A DNA stretch of 64,000 nt from Xanthomonas maliensis (GTDB lineage Bacteria; Pseudomonadota; Gammaproteobacteria; Xanthomonadales; Xanthomonadaceae): assembly GCF_009192945.1 (NCBI RefSeq), contig NZ_NSET01000053.1, positions 95,644-159,643 of the forward strand, written 5' to 3'. Within the stretch, counting starts at the first letter, position 1; each line of letters begins with the position of its first letter. Below the pieces are notes generated by a model. That model did not search any database and was not told the origin of the DNA. It worked only from the letters and a program-made list of their open reading frames with translations. A program made the translations under genes and the position numbers. Positions 1 through 10,665 of the stretch are shown piece by piece.

Positions 1-1069
1 ATTGATCGAGGCCATCAACGCTGCAGGCGTGCCGGTGCTGGCGCTGGACGTGCCCAGCGGCCTGGATGCCGATCGCGGCGTCGCCTTCGGCGCAGCCGTC
101 CGCGCCAGCGCGACCCTGCAATTCATCGTTCCGCATGTCGGTCTGTATACCGGCGATGCACTGGAGCATGCCGGCGATCGCGTCCTGGCGCCGTTGGAGG
201 TGCCGGCCTCGGCCTTCGATGGCCTGAGCGCTGTTGCCCAGGCATGGACAATGGAGGCGTTGGCGGCGCATTTGCGGCCACGCCGGCGCAACAGCCACAA
301 GGGCGAATCCGGCCGGGTGCTCTGCATCGGCGGTAACCTCGGCAGTGGTGGCGCCATTCTGTTGACCGCCGAGGCGGCCCTGCGCAGCGGTGCCGGACTG
401 GTGCAGGTCGCCACCCGCGCCGAGCACGTGGCGCCGTTGCTGACCCGCTGTCCCGAGGTGATGGCGCGCGCCGTCCACAGCGACGACGACATCGCTGCGC
501 TGGCCTCGGCGGCGGATGCGCTGGCACTCGGTCCGGGATTGGGGCAGGACGATTGGGCGCAAGCGCTGTGGCGTGCGGGCATGACCTCCGAGACTGCCTG
601 CGTGCTGGATGCCGATGGCTTGAATCTGCTGGCTGCGCACGCGCTTCCATTGCGCGCGTCGCTGGTGCTGACGCCGCATCCTGGCGAGGCCGGGCGCCTG
701 CTGGGCTTGTCCACCGCCCAGGTGCAGCGCGATCGTTTGTCCGCTGCTGCTGCCCTGGTGACGCGCTTCGGTGCCGTGGTCGTGCTGAAGGGCGCCGGCA
801 CCGTGGTGGCCGCCCCCGGCATGCCGCCGCGCATCATCGATGCCGGCAATGCCGGCATGGCGGTCGGTGGCATGGGCGATCTGTTGACCGGCGTGATTGC
901 CGCGCTGTTGGGCCAGGGCTGGTCGCCGTTCGATGCCGCCAGCCTGGGCGCCTTGCTGCATGCCTGTGCCGGCGATGCCGCAGCCGCCGACGGCGAGCGC
1001 GGCCTGCTGCCGACCGATCTATTGCCGCAGTTGCGGCGCCTCGCCAATCCCGGAGCTTTGCATGTCTAA
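1..1069 (+). CDS. nnr: Bifunctional NAD(P)HX epimerase/dehydratase, 5' end outside window
   Basis: Partial gene; the reading frame is open to the left edge. The visible part starts near the end of the YjeF-type epimerase domain (LALDVPSGLDAD) and then contains the complete C-terminal ribokinase-like dehydratase domain. That domain ends with GNAGMAVGGMGDLLTG, the glycine-rich GxGD nucleotide/phosphate site of the ADP-dependent (S)-NAD(P)H-hydrate dehydratase. The enzyme repairs hydrated NADH and NADPH in the cytoplasm: the N domain epimerises, the C domain dehydrates. The stop overlaps the start of tsaE by 8 bp, the common proteobacterial nnr-tsaE-amiC-mutL order. Confidence 0.93.
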   Translation, partial: LIEAINAAGVPVLALDVPSGLDADRGVAFGAAVRASATLQFIVPHVGLYTGDALEHAGDRVLAPLEVPASAFDGLSAVAQAWTMEALAAHLRPRRRNSHKGESGRVLCIGGNLGSGGAILLTAEAALRSGAGLVQVATRAEHVAPLLTRCPEVMARAVHSDDDIAALASAADALALGPGLGQDDWAQALWRAGMTSETACVLDADGLNLLAAHALPLRASLVLTPHPGEAGRLLGLSTAQVQRDRLSAAAALVTRFGAVVVLKGAGTVVAAPGMPPRIIDAGNAGMAVGGMGDLLTGVIAALLGQGWSPFDAASLGALLHACAGDAAAADGERGLLPTDLLPQLRRLANPGALHV

Positions 1070-1550
1070 CCTGGCCGGCCAACTGGCCGACGTCGAACAC
1101 ACCGAGCGCTTGGGACAGGTGCTGGCGAACACGCGTCCGGAGCGCGCGATGGTGCAATTGCATGGCGATCTCGGCGCAGGCAAGTCCACCCTGGCGCGGG
1201 CATTGCTGCGCACATTGGGGGTGACAGGCCCGATCCGTAGCCCCACCTACACCTTGATCGAGCGCTATCCGCTTGCCGCCGGCGGCGAAGCCTGGCACCT
1301 GGATCTGTACCGTATCGGCCAGGCTGCGGAACTGGATTTCCTCGGGCTGGACGAAGCGGCCGCCACCTTGTGGCTGGTGGAATGGCCCGAGCGTGGCGCG
1401 GGCGCGCTACCACCGGTGGATCTGGATGTGGAGCTGGCGATGCAGGGCGACGGGCGGCAATTCGCCCTGCACGGGCGTAGTCCGTTGGGGCACGCCTGGC
1501 TGCAGCGGCTGGCCGATCATGGCGACTTGCAGTCCTTTTTTGCCTCCTGA
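1062..1550 (+). CDS. tsaE: tRNA threonylcarbamoyladenosine biosynthesis ATPase TsaE
   Basis: A 162-residue P-loop protein, normal length for TsaE. It works with TsaB and TsaD to make the t6A37 modification of ANN-decoding tRNAs, where it supplies ATPase-driven turnover. The Walker A motif GDLGAGKSTLARALLR lies at about residues 34-49, followed by the family-typical SPTYTLIERY. The ATG at 1062 overlaps the nnr stop and gives a start that matches the family; longer in-frame starts would run deep into nnr. It is probably cotranscribed with nnr and amiC. Confidence 0.95.
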   Translation: MSNLAGQLADVEHTERLGQVLANTRPERAMVQLHGDLGAGKSTLARALLRTLGVTGPIRSPTYTLIERYPLAAGGEAWHLDLYRIGQAAELDFLGLDEAAATLWLVEWPERGAGALPPVDLDVELAMQGDGRQFALHGRSPLGHAWLQRLADHGDLQSFFAS

Positions 1551-1614
1551 CCGGAAGAATGAACGCCAGGTTGTGGATTATTAAGGGAAATTGCCTTGAT
1601 TTTCACATGGTGGG

Positions 1615-3216
1615 GTGTTTGAATCCGGCTCCATGATCATGGGGCGCCGACAACTCGCTGTTTCCGCCATGACCGCCGGCCTGAGCCTGGCGGTTTTTGC
1701 TGCCTGGGCCGGCGAAATCAAGGCGGTCGGCGTCAGTACCGGTGCCACCGGTACCCGTGCGGAAATCCAGTTGGCCGGCAGCGGCGCGTTCAAGACCTTG
1801 TCGCTGGCCAATCCGAATCGCCTGGTGGTCGATTTTCCCGATTCCGCGGGTGCCCGTGGCCTCAAATTGCCATCCGCGTCGGGCCTGGTGACCGGGGTGC
1901 GCACGGGGCAGCCGGTGCCGGGGACCTTCCGCGTCGTCTTCGAACTCGCCAGTCCGGTCACCGCGCTCAAGCCGCAGATGCAGACCGTCGGTGCCAGCTC
2001 GACCCTGGTGATCGAATGGCCTGGTGACTACGCGTCGGCACCGGTGGCGACGGCTCCCGCGCCGCCGCCACCGCCGGGTCCGGATGCCCAGGCCGAAGCC
2101 GCACGCGCCACCGCTGCGTTAGCCTCGGCCGCGCAGCGCGCGTCCGCGCAACCTGTTCCGGCACGCCCGGTCGTGGTTCCTGCCTCGGCAATGCCGAGCG
2201 TGACACCGGCGCCGGTGCCGACCACGGTCGCCACCGGCGTGCCCGCCCCGCGTCCGCCGTCCGGCGAGCGTGCCGGTGCAATGGCCAGCACCAATGGCGC
2301 TTCGCCTGCGGCCATTCTCAACGGTGGTAGCCCCCCCGCGGCGGTTGCGGTCACGCCCGCTGCGCCGAAGGGAAGCGATGCCGACGACGCGATGCCGACG
2401 CCACGCCCGCTGCTGCCGAGTGAGGCGTCGCGGGTGAAGATGGCGCCGGGCATGCGTCCGCTGGTGGTGGCGATCGATCCGGGCCATGGCGGGCAGGATC
2501 CTGGGGCCCAGGGACCGACCGGCAAGCGCGAGAAGGACGTGACCCTGGCGATCGGGCGCGAACTGGCACGCCAGGTCAATGCCACGCCCGGCATGAAGGC
2601 CTACCTGACCCGCGACACCGATGTGTTCATTCCGCTGCCGATGCGCGCACAGAAGGCACGCGCCGCCAAAGCCGATATCTTCATCTCGATCCATGCCGAT
2701 GCGGCCGAAAACCGTAGCGCCACCGGCTCGTCGGTCTACGTGCTGTCCACCAAGGGGGCTTCCTCGCAACGCGCGCGCTGGCTGGCCGACAAGGAAAATG
2801 CCGCCGACCTGGTCGGCGGCGTACGCCTGCAGCAAACCGAAAGCACGCTGGCCAACGTCCTGCTGGACCTGGCCCAGAGCGGCCATATGAAGGCCTCGGA
2901 AGATGCCGCAGGCCATGTGCTCGGTGGCTTGAAGCGGATCGGCAATAACCACAAGCCGGAGCTGGAACGCGCCAACTTCGCGGTGCTGCGGACCTCGGAC
3001 ATGCCGGCCATGCTGGTGGAGACCGCCTTCATCTCCAATCCCGACGAAGAACGTCGGCTGACCGATCCGTCCTATCAGCGCAAGATCGCCAGCGCAGTGC
3101 TCGACGGCATCGATACCTTCTTTACCCGGCAGCCACCACCGGGCACCTTGTTCGCTGCCCGTGCGCAGGCCGAAGCCGATGCCGCGGCCGGCACGGTCGC
3201 CGGCGGCAGTCGCTGA
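1615..3216 (+). CDS. amiC: N-acetylmuramoyl-L-alanine amidase (AmiC/AmiB type)
   Basis: Periplasmic zinc amidase that removes stem peptides from septal murein during daughter-cell separation. Order: signal sequence (about residues 8-36, ends AAWAG), AMIN domain (about 38-140) for murein/septal targeting, an unusually long Ala/Pro/Val-rich linker (about 140-280), and an Amidase_3 catalytic domain. Zinc ligands are visible in DPGHGGQDPG and SIHADA, and the catalytic glutamate in MLVETAFISNPDEE. At 533 residues it is longer than the E. coli enzymes because of the linker. Start is uncertain: GTG at 1615 is used here, but ATG at 1633 also gives a full signal peptide. Confidence 0.93.
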   Translation: MFESGSMIMGRRQLAVSAMTAGLSLAVFAAWAGEIKAVGVSTGATGTRAEIQLAGSGAFKTLSLANPNRLVVDFPDSAGARGLKLPSASGLVTGVRTGQPVPGTFRVVFELASPVTALKPQMQTVGASSTLVIEWPGDYASAPVATAPAPPPPPGPDAQAEAARATAALASAAQRASAQPVPARPVVVPASAMPSVTPAPVPTTVATGVPAPRPPSGERAGAMASTNGASPAAILNGGSPPAAVAVTPAAPKGSDADDAMPTPRPLLPSEASRVKMAPGMRPLVVAIDPGHGGQDPGAQGPTGKREKDVTLAIGRELARQVNATPGMKAYLTRDTDVFIPLPMRAQKARAAKADIFISIHADAAENRSATGSSVYVLSTKGASSQRARWLADKENAADLVGGVRLQQTESTLANVLLDLAQSGHMKASEDAAGHVLGGLKRIGNNHKPELERANFAVLRTSDMPAMLVETAFISNPDEERRLTDPSYQRKIASAVLDGIDTFFTRQPPPGTLFAARAQAEADAAAGTVAGGSR

Positions 3217-3349
3217 CCCGCTCGGCTATCATCGCTTCCTGATTCCTCGATGACGGCGCCTTGCGGTGCCGGATTGCCGTGCCGATGTCTGTCTTGTCCG
3301 TGTTGTTGCCGTTGTCTGCGTCCTGCGCGTGCGTACGGAGTCTGCGCTG

Positions 3350-5217
<1,868 letters not shown>

Positions 5218-5218
<1 letters not shown>

Positions 5219-6171
5219 TGACAGGGGGACGTTGCAGGCAGCCTCGCCAGTGGGCGCTGCCGTTGTGGGGCGTGCTGGCGATCGCCACGTTGACCGGCTG
5301 TGGCCGCGACGCGCCACCAGAAGCACGGCCGGCGATCATGGATTCGGCGTTTCTCGCCGACCACGCCGCCTGGCGGCAGCAGCGGCTGGCCTCGCTGCGC
5401 GCCGCGGATGGCTGGACGAGCTTGGTGGGCCTGCATTGGCTGAGCCTGAAGGCCCACTACATCGGCAGCAGCGCAGGCAGCGGCATTCGCCTGGCGGTAG
5501 GGCCGCCGAAGCTGGGCATGGTCGCCACCGAGGGCGATGCGGCCTGGTTCGTTCCCGAGCGCGGGGTGGCGTTGACGGTGGACGGCAAGCCACTGACCGG
5601 GCGGATCCGTTTCCAGTCCGATCGCGAGCCGCAGCCCACCTTGATCGGCTTCGATGAGGGCAAGGGCCAGCTCAGCCTGATCCGTCGCGGCGATCGGCTC
5701 GCCTTGCGGGTCAAGCATGCCGATGCGCCGGCACGTACTGCATTTACCGATGTGCCTGAGTGGCCGCTGGATCAGAGCTGGCGCCTCCAGGCCCGTTTCG
5801 TCCCGCATGCCGCCGGCACCACCTTGTCGATCGTCGACATCGTCGGCATCACCACCGCGCAGCCCAATCCTGGTGCGCTCGAATTCGAGCGCGACGGCAA
5901 AACCTACCGGCTGGAGGCCATCGGTGAACCGGGGCGGTCCTTGTTCGTGGTGTTCGCCGACCGAACCAGTGGACACGGCAGCTATCCGGCCGGTCGCTTT
6001 CTCGATGTGGATGCGCCCGCCGGCAACGGGCAGGTGACGGTGGACTTCAACCGGGCCTACAACCCGCCATGCGCGTTCACCCCGTACGCGACCTGTCCGC
6101 TGCCGCCGCCGGAGAACCGCATCGATCTGGCGGTCGCCGCCGGCGAGAAAGTCTATAAGGGTCCCCATTGA
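5218..6171 (+). CDS. DUF1684 family lipoprotein
   Basis: A 317-residue predicted lipoprotein. The N-terminus has a basic stretch, a hydrophobic segment (about residues 12-25) and a lipobox LTGC, so the mature protein would start at a lipidated cysteine. The rest matches what I know of the DUF1684 family: an early WR..R...L...DGW....GLHWL region and a C-terminal DFNRAYNPPCAFT with CPLPPPENR. No enzymatic role is established for the family that I can name. It is translationally coupled to mutL (ATG shares the A of the TGA stop) and is 16 bp before the TraB/GumN gene. Confidence 0.85.
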
Positions 6172-6187
6172 TGCACGGAGCGGGTCG

Positions 6188-7147
6188 ATGCAGGCAGGGA
6201 TAAAGCGCTGGTGCGGCAAGTTTGCGTTGTTGGCGATAACGCTGCTGGCGGCATGGCCGGCGCCGGCGCGCGAAGAGCCCGTTGGCGCGACGGCGCCGCC
6301 GGTGCCCTTGCTGTGGAAAGTGGAAGGCCGCGGCGGCACGTTGTATCTGCTGGGTTCGTTCCATTTGCTCAAGCCGACCGACTATCCGTTGTCCGCGGAC
6401 GTGATGCAGACCTTGTCCAAGGCCGATCGACTGGTGTTCGAGCTGCCGCCGGCCGATGCGCAGTCGCCCGACCTGGCCGCGCGCATGCTGCAGGCCGCGC
6501 GCCGCAGCGATGGCCGCCGTTTGCAGGATGTGCTCGATGCGCGGACCTGGGCCGCCCTGGCCGCCTATGCCGAACGCCACGGCATGGCGCTGGAGCCGTT
6601 GCAGACACTGCAGCCTTGGTTCGTCGCACTGAGCATCAGCATTGCCGACATGACCCGCCATGGGATGGATCCGGCCGCCGGTCTGGATCATTACCTGATG
6701 GCGCAGGCGCAAGCCCGCGGCAAGCCGGCCGAGGGCCTGGAGCGCGCCGATGAGCAGATCGCCATGCTCGCCGGCATGTCGCCGAAGGAGCAGCGGCAAC
6801 TCTTGCGCGAAACCTTGGACGAGGCGGATGCCAGCGCGCAACTGCGCGAGCTGCATGCGGCCTGGCGTCGCGGCGATGTGCAAACGCTGTCCTCGCAGAT
6901 GGCCGAGGACATGCGGCGGCAGTATCCGGCGCTGTACCAGCGGATCAATGTCGACCGCAATGCGCGCTGGGTGCCGCATCTGACGCAGTGGTTGGAGTTG
7001 CGGCAGGGCAAGGACCAGGGCACTACCCTGGTGGTCGTCGGAGCGCTGCACCTGTTGGGGCGCGATGGCGTCGTGGAACGCCTGCGCGCGCGCGGCTACC
7101 GCGTCGAGCGCATCTGCACCGCCTGCGGCATGCAGACCGTGCGCTGA
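6188..7147 (+). CDS. TraB/GumN family protein
   Basis: 319 residues with a signal peptide (about 1-27, ends in PAPAREE). The mature part begins PLLWKVEGRGGTLYLLGSFHLL, the hallmark of the TraB/PrgY/GumN family, and ends with VVVGALHLLGRDGVVERL, the second conserved GxxH box. The family resembles the Tiki/EreA metalloprotease-like fold, but bacterial members lack an assigned substrate. In Xanthomonas a paralogue lies in the gum exopolysaccharide region; this copy is not near gum genes. Likely periplasmic. Transcription ends at the hairpin just after the stop. Confidence 0.85.
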   Translation: MQAGIKRWCGKFALLAITLLAAWPAPAREEPVGATAPPVPLLWKVEGRGGTLYLLGSFHLLKPTDYPLSADVMQTLSKADRLVFELPPADAQSPDLAARMLQAARRSDGRRLQDVLDARTWAALAAYAERHGMALEPLQTLQPWFVALSISIADMTRHGMDPAAGLDHYLMAQAQARGKPAEGLERADEQIAMLAGMSPKEQRQLLRETLDEADASAQLRELHAAWRRGDVQTLSSQMAEDMRRQYPALYQRINVDRNARWVPHLTQWLELRQGKDQGTTLVVVGALHLLGRDGVVERLRARGYRVERICTACGMQTVR

Positions 7148-7175
7148 CAACGCCGCTGCGATACGCGGCGTTGTC
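7146..7175. terminator. Bidirectional terminator hairpin between convergent genes
   Basis: A perfect 11-bp inverted repeat GACAACGCCGC / GCGGCGTTGTC with an 8-nt loop begins inside the stop codon of the upstream gene and ends 6 bp before the stop of phaR on the other strand. No strong T-run follows, but position between two convergent stops fits a shared terminator. Confidence 0.65.
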
Positions 7176-7181
7176 GTTGTA

Positions 7182-7736
7182 TCAGCGGTTGCGGGCCTTG
7201 CCGACCGTACCGGTCGGGCCGCCAGTCGCTCCGCCCAGGCCACCGCTGCCGGTCCCGGTACCTGGCGACGGCGGTGTGCCGGTGCCACCCGGACGCCCGA
7301 AGCCCGCGCCGAAATTGCGCTGGAATTCTTGCCACAGCTCCAGATTGCGCTCGGTCAGCTGATTCATCATCGCCCACGGCGTCTGGCCGAGCAGATTGCC
7401 CATCTGCTGGCGGAACTGCTGCTGCTGGTCCAGGAACACCTGCATGCTGCGCTCCAGGTAGTTGCCCATGAAGCCCTGCAGGGAGTCGCCGTAGAAGCGG
7501 ATGATCTGGCTCAGCAACTGGGTGGACAACATCGGCTCGCCGTCCTGTTCCTGGTCGGCGATGATCTGCAACAGCACTGCGCGGCTGAGGTCTTCGCCCG
7601 TCTTGGCGTCGCGAACCTCGAATTCCTCGCCATCTATGATCAGCTGACGCACATCCTCGATGGTGATGTAGCTGGAAATTTCCGTGTCGTAGAGACGACG
7701 GTTGGGATACTTCTTGATGATGCGAAGTCCGGCCAT
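7182..7736 (-). CDS. phaR: Polyhydroxyalkanoate synthesis repressor PhaR
   Basis: 184 residues from the ATG at 7736, which gives the canonical PhaR start MAGLRIIKKYPNRRLYDTE. The PHB/PHA accumulation DNA-binding domain covers about residues 5-65 and is followed by two PHB_acc regulator motifs (LLQIIADQEQDG; MGNYLERSMQVFLDQQQQF). The C-terminus is a Gly/Pro/Thr tail. The family senses PHA granules or oligomers and represses phasin and PHA genes. Its neighbour on the same strand is an acetoacetyl-CoA reductase, which fits. An upstream GTG would add about eight residues. Confidence 0.93.
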   Translation of the reverse strand: MAGLRIIKKYPNRRLYDTEISSYITIEDVRQLIIDGEEFEVRDAKTGEDLSRAVLLQIIADQEQDGEPMLSTQLLSQIIRFYGDSLQGFMGNYLERSMQVFLDQQQQFRQQMGNLLGQTPWAMMNQLTERNLELWQEFQRNFGAGFGRPGGTGTPPSPGTGTGSGGLGGATGGPTGTVGKARNR

Positions 7737-7836
7737 GGAACGTTCACTCACAACGATAGTGCGCGCAGGATGGCGCACCGCAGCAGCGCTTGCAACAGCC
7801 AACGCCGCTTATTTTCTTAAGCAGACGGGGAAAAAA

Positions 7837-7890
7837 TGTTGCGCAGCATGCGGCGGCGGCGATTTCGTGCTGCAACGAACGGTTGCAGCA
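7837..7890. promoter_or_regulatory. TGC-rich palindromes in the phaB-phaR gap
   Basis: The 158-bp gap between the reductase and phaR holds two symmetric TGC-rich elements: TGTTGCGCAGCA at 7837-7848 and TGCTGCAAC / GTTGCAGCA (7868-7876 and 7882-7890, 5-nt loop). PhaR proteins are known to bind TGC-rich palindromes, so these could be autoregulatory sites; the second could also be the reductase gene's terminator on the minus strand, although no T-run follows. The role is inferred from position and sequence only. Confidence 0.4.
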
Positions 7891-7894
7891 AACG

Positions 7895-8635
7895 TTACCA
7901 GCCCATGTGATGGCCGCCGTTGATGTCCAGATTGGAGCCAGTGATCCACGCCGCTTCCTCGGCGACCAGGAACGCCACCGCATAGGCGATCTCTTCGGGT
8001 CGACCCAAGCGTCCGGTGGGAATGTCGGCGACGATCTTGGCGCGGACTTCCTCCGGCACTGCCATCACCATGTCGGTAGCCACGTATCCTGGCGAGACCG
8101 TATTGACGGTGACGCCGAAGGCCGCGTTCTCACGTGCAAGCGAGATGGTGAAGCCATGCATGCCGGCCTTGGCGGCAGCGTAGTTGGCCTGGCCGTACTG
8201 GCCCTTCAAGCCATTGATCGAACTGATCTGGATCACGCGTCCCCAGCCACGCTTGCGCATCCCTTCGATCACCGGACGGGTGACGTTGAAGACCGAGTTG
8301 AGGTTGGTGTTGATGACGTCGTGCCACTGCTCGGCGGTCATCCGGTGGAAGGTGGTATCGCGGGTGATGCCGGCGTTGTTGACCAGAATCTCGATCGGCC
8401 CCAGCGTCGACTCGACTTCCTCGACCAGGGCGCGCGCCGGTTCGGACGCGCCGACGTCGCCACGGAACACCGCTACCTGGTAGCCCTGCGCCTGCATGCG
8501 CTGCTGCCATTCGCGCGCCTTGTCTTCGTTGCGGAAGTTGCTGGCCACCCGATGCCCTTGCTCGGCCAGGCGCTTGCAGATGGCGGTACCGATGCCGCCG
8601 GTGCCGCCGGTGACCAATGCGACGCGAGATGTCAT
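7895..8635 (-). CDS. phbB: Acetoacetyl-CoA reductase
   Basis: 246-residue short-chain dehydrogenase. TGGTGGIG near the N-terminus binds NADPH; the catalytic Tyr and Lys lie in YGQANYAAAKAG, and the serine in QISSINGLKGQ, a signature of PhbB/FabG-like acetoacetyl-CoA reductases rather than general FabG. It reduces acetoacetyl-CoA to (R)-3-hydroxybutyryl-CoA for PHB synthesis. The ATG at 8635 (MTSRVALVTGG) is preferred over 8647. phaR lies downstream on the same strand. No phaC synthase or phaA thiolase is in this window. Confidence 0.92.
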   Translation of the reverse strand: MTSRVALVTGGTGGIGTAICKRLAEQGHRVASNFRNEDKAREWQQRMQAQGYQVAVFRGDVGASEPARALVEEVESTLGPIEILVNNAGITRDTTFHRMTAEQWHDVINTNLNSVFNVTRPVIEGMRKRGWGRVIQISSINGLKGQYGQANYAAAKAGMHGFTISLARENAAFGVTVNTVSPGYVATDMVMAVPEEVRAKIVADIPTGRLGRPEEIAYAVAFLVAEEAAWITGSNLDINGGHHMGW

Positions 8636-8711
8636 GCACGACTCCAATGAGCAGGTGGGCGGGAGGGCCCGCGATACCGCGCCGGCAAGCGCGACTGGCT
8701 GGCAATTCTAG

Positions 8712-9596
8712 TCAAGCTGGGGGCACGATTGTGCCTGGCGGGAGGCGGGCTGGCAGTTGGCGCGGACAGAACTGCCGCACCGCCTCCTGCAACAGCCGCT
8801 CGAGCGGACCGTGCCGGGGCAGCATGCTCTGGTCCTGACCCAGCGCGCGCCAGGCCGCGCGCAGGGCTGGCAGCGGGTCGTCATCGTCCACGGCCGGTGC
8901 CGCATGCGACTTGGACAGCTTGCGCCCATCGGCGTCCAGTACCAGCGGTAAGTGCAGATAGCGCGGTTGCGGCAGTCCCAGTGCCCGCTGCAGCAGCAGC
9001 TGGCGCGGCGTGGAGTCCAGCAGGTCGGCGCCGCGGACCACATCGGTGATGCCCTGGGCGGCGTCGTCGACCACGGCCGCGAGTTGATAGGCCCAGTAAC
9101 CATCGGCGCGACGCAGCACCACATCGCCGACCTCGGTATGGACGTTCTGCTGCACATGACCTTGCAGGCCATCGTCGAAGCCGATCGACGTGTCCGCAGG
9201 CACCCGCAGGCGCACCGCGCGGCGGTCGCCCAGGGGCGCGACGCAGCGGTGATGGATGCCGCCCATCGCCGCCAGGTCGCTGCGGCTGCAACTGCACTCG
9301 AAGGCGTGCCCGGACGCCAGCAGCGAGGTCAGCGCCTCGTTATAGACCGAGGCGCGATCGGACTGGTACAGCACCGGCCCATCGGGCTGCAGGCCGAACG
9401 CGGCCAGGCTGCGCAACTGGCTGGCGCTGGCCCCGGGCTGGGCGCGCGGGGGGTCGATGTCCTCGATTCGCACCAGCCACTGGCCACCGGCCTGGCGCGC
9501 CAGCAGCCAGCTGCCGAATGCGGCCAGCAGGGAACCGAAATGCAGCGGGCCGGTCGGCGAAGGAGCGAAGCGGCCGCGGTAGGGGGCGAGGGACAT
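8712..9596 (-). CDS. gluQ: Glutamyl-Q tRNA(Asp) synthetase
   Basis: 294 residues, the size of GluQ-RS and much shorter than GltX because the anticodon-binding domain is absent. The class I signatures are [14 protein letters not shown] (HIGH-like) near the N-terminus and KLSKSH (KMSKS). Cysteines in [10 protein letters not shown] form part of the zinc site typical of the YadB family. It attaches glutamate to queuosine at position 34 of tRNA(Asp). In many gammaproteobacteria it follows dksA; here dksA is about 36 kb away. Confidence 0.95.
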   Translation of the reverse strand: MSLAPYRGRFAPSPTGPLHFGSLLAAFGSWLLARQAGGQWLVRIEDIDPPRAQPGASASQLRSLAAFGLQPDGPVLYQSDRASVYNEALTSLLASGHAFECSCSRSDLAAMGGIHHRCVAPLGDRRAVRLRVPADTSIGFDDGLQGHVQQNVHTEVGDVVLRRADGYWAYQLAAVVDDAAQGITDVVRGADLLDSTPRQLLLQRALGLPQPRYLHLPLVLDADGRKLSKSHAAPAVDDDDPLPALRAAWRALGQDQSMLPRHGPLERLLQEAVRQFCPRQLPARLPPGTIVPPA

Positions 9597-9708
9597 GGAC
9601 AGCTGAATCCTCGGTCAGGTGGTCGCTTGATTTCAAGCCGCGATGGCCGCAAATCGACAGCAGTTCAGTCAGCCCAATCCAGTTAGAGCCTAGGGAGCCA
9701 CTGTCGTC

Positions 9709-10587
9709 ATGTTCAACCGCATCGTCCTGTTCCTTCTCACCAACTTCGCGGTGCTGATCCTCGCCGGCATCGTCATGTCGGTGCTGGGCGTCAATCCGGC
9801 GCAGATGAGCGGGTTGTTGGTGATGGCCGCCATCTTCGGCTTCGGCGGCTCCTTCATCTCACTGCTGCTGTCCAAGTTCATGGCCAAACGCAGCACGGGC
9901 GCGCAAGTGATCAGCGAGCCGCGCACGCCGACCGAGCGCTGGCTGCTGGAAACCGTACGTCGCCAGGCACAGCAGGCAGGCATCGGCATGCCCGAAGTCG
10001 CCGTTTACGACGGCCCGGAGATCAACGCCTTCGCCACCGGCGCCAACCGTAACAACGCCCTGGTGGCGGTCTCTACCGGCCTATTGCAGAACATGAGCCA
10101 GGACGAGGCCGAGGCCGTGCTCGGACACGAGATCGCCCACGTCGCCAATGGCGACATGGTGACGATGGCGCTGTTGCAGGGCGTGCTCAATACCTTCGTG
10201 ATCGTGCTGGCGCGAGTGGTCGGTGGAGTGATCGACAGCGCGCTGTCCGGCAACCGCGACAGCGGCCGCGGCTTTGCCTACTTCATCATCGTGTTCGCGC
10301 TGGAGATGGTGTTCGGCCTGTTCGCGACCATGATCGCGATGTGGTTCTCGCGTCGTCGCGAATTCCGGGCCGATGCCGGCGGCGCCCAGCTCGCTGGCCG
10401 CGGCAAGATGATTGCGGCGCTGGAGCGGCTGTCGCTCAACCACGGCCAGAACACGCTGCCGTCGCAGGTGCAGGCGTTCGGCATCTCTGGTGGGGTGGGC
10501 GAGGGACTGCGCCGCCTGTTCCTCAGCCATCCGCCGTTGAGCGAGCGCATTGCCGCGCTGCGCGCTGCCAACGGCACGGTGATGTAA
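9709..10587 (+). CDS. htpX: Heat-shock membrane metalloprotease HtpX
   Basis: 292 residues, the family length. Two N-terminal membrane segments (about 5-25 and 33-55) precede the cytoplasmic M48 domain with the zinc site [10 protein letters not shown], and a second pair of hydrophobic segments follows (about 155-180 and 190-212). The third ligand is in [11 protein letters not shown]. It degrades damaged or misfolded membrane proteins together with FtsH. The gene stands alone, divergent from gluQ, and ends at a strong shared hairpin with fimX. Confidence 0.96.
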   Translation: MFNRIVLFLLTNFAVLILAGIVMSVLGVNPAQMSGLLVMAAIFGFGGSFISLLLSKFMAKRSTGAQVISEPRTPTERWLLETVRRQAQQAGIGMPEVAVYDGPEINAFATGANRNNALVAVSTGLLQNMSQDEAEAVLGHEIAHVANGDMVTMALLQGVLNTFVIVLARVVGGVIDSALSGNRDSGRGFAYFIIVFALEMVFGLFATMIAMWFSRRREFRADAGGAQLAGRGKMIAALERLSLNHGQNTLPSQVQAFGISGGVGEGLRRLFLSHPPLSERIAALRAANGTVM

Positions 10588-10610
10588 TCCCTTGCGTATC
10601 GCCCAAAGCA

Positions 10611-10644
10611 ACGACAAGGCCCGCCGATTGGCGGGCCTTGTCGT
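10611..10644. terminator. Long perfect hairpin between convergent htpX and fimX
   Basis: A perfect 15-bp stem (ACGACAAGGCCCGCC with its exact complement) and a 4-nt loop GATT lies between the convergent stops of htpX and fimX, 23 bp and 22 bp from them. The arms end in CAAGG/CCTTG and lack a long T-run. It would stop transcription from both sides. Confidence 0.75.
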
Positions 10645-10665
10645 ACGACGATCGTAGCGACTGGA

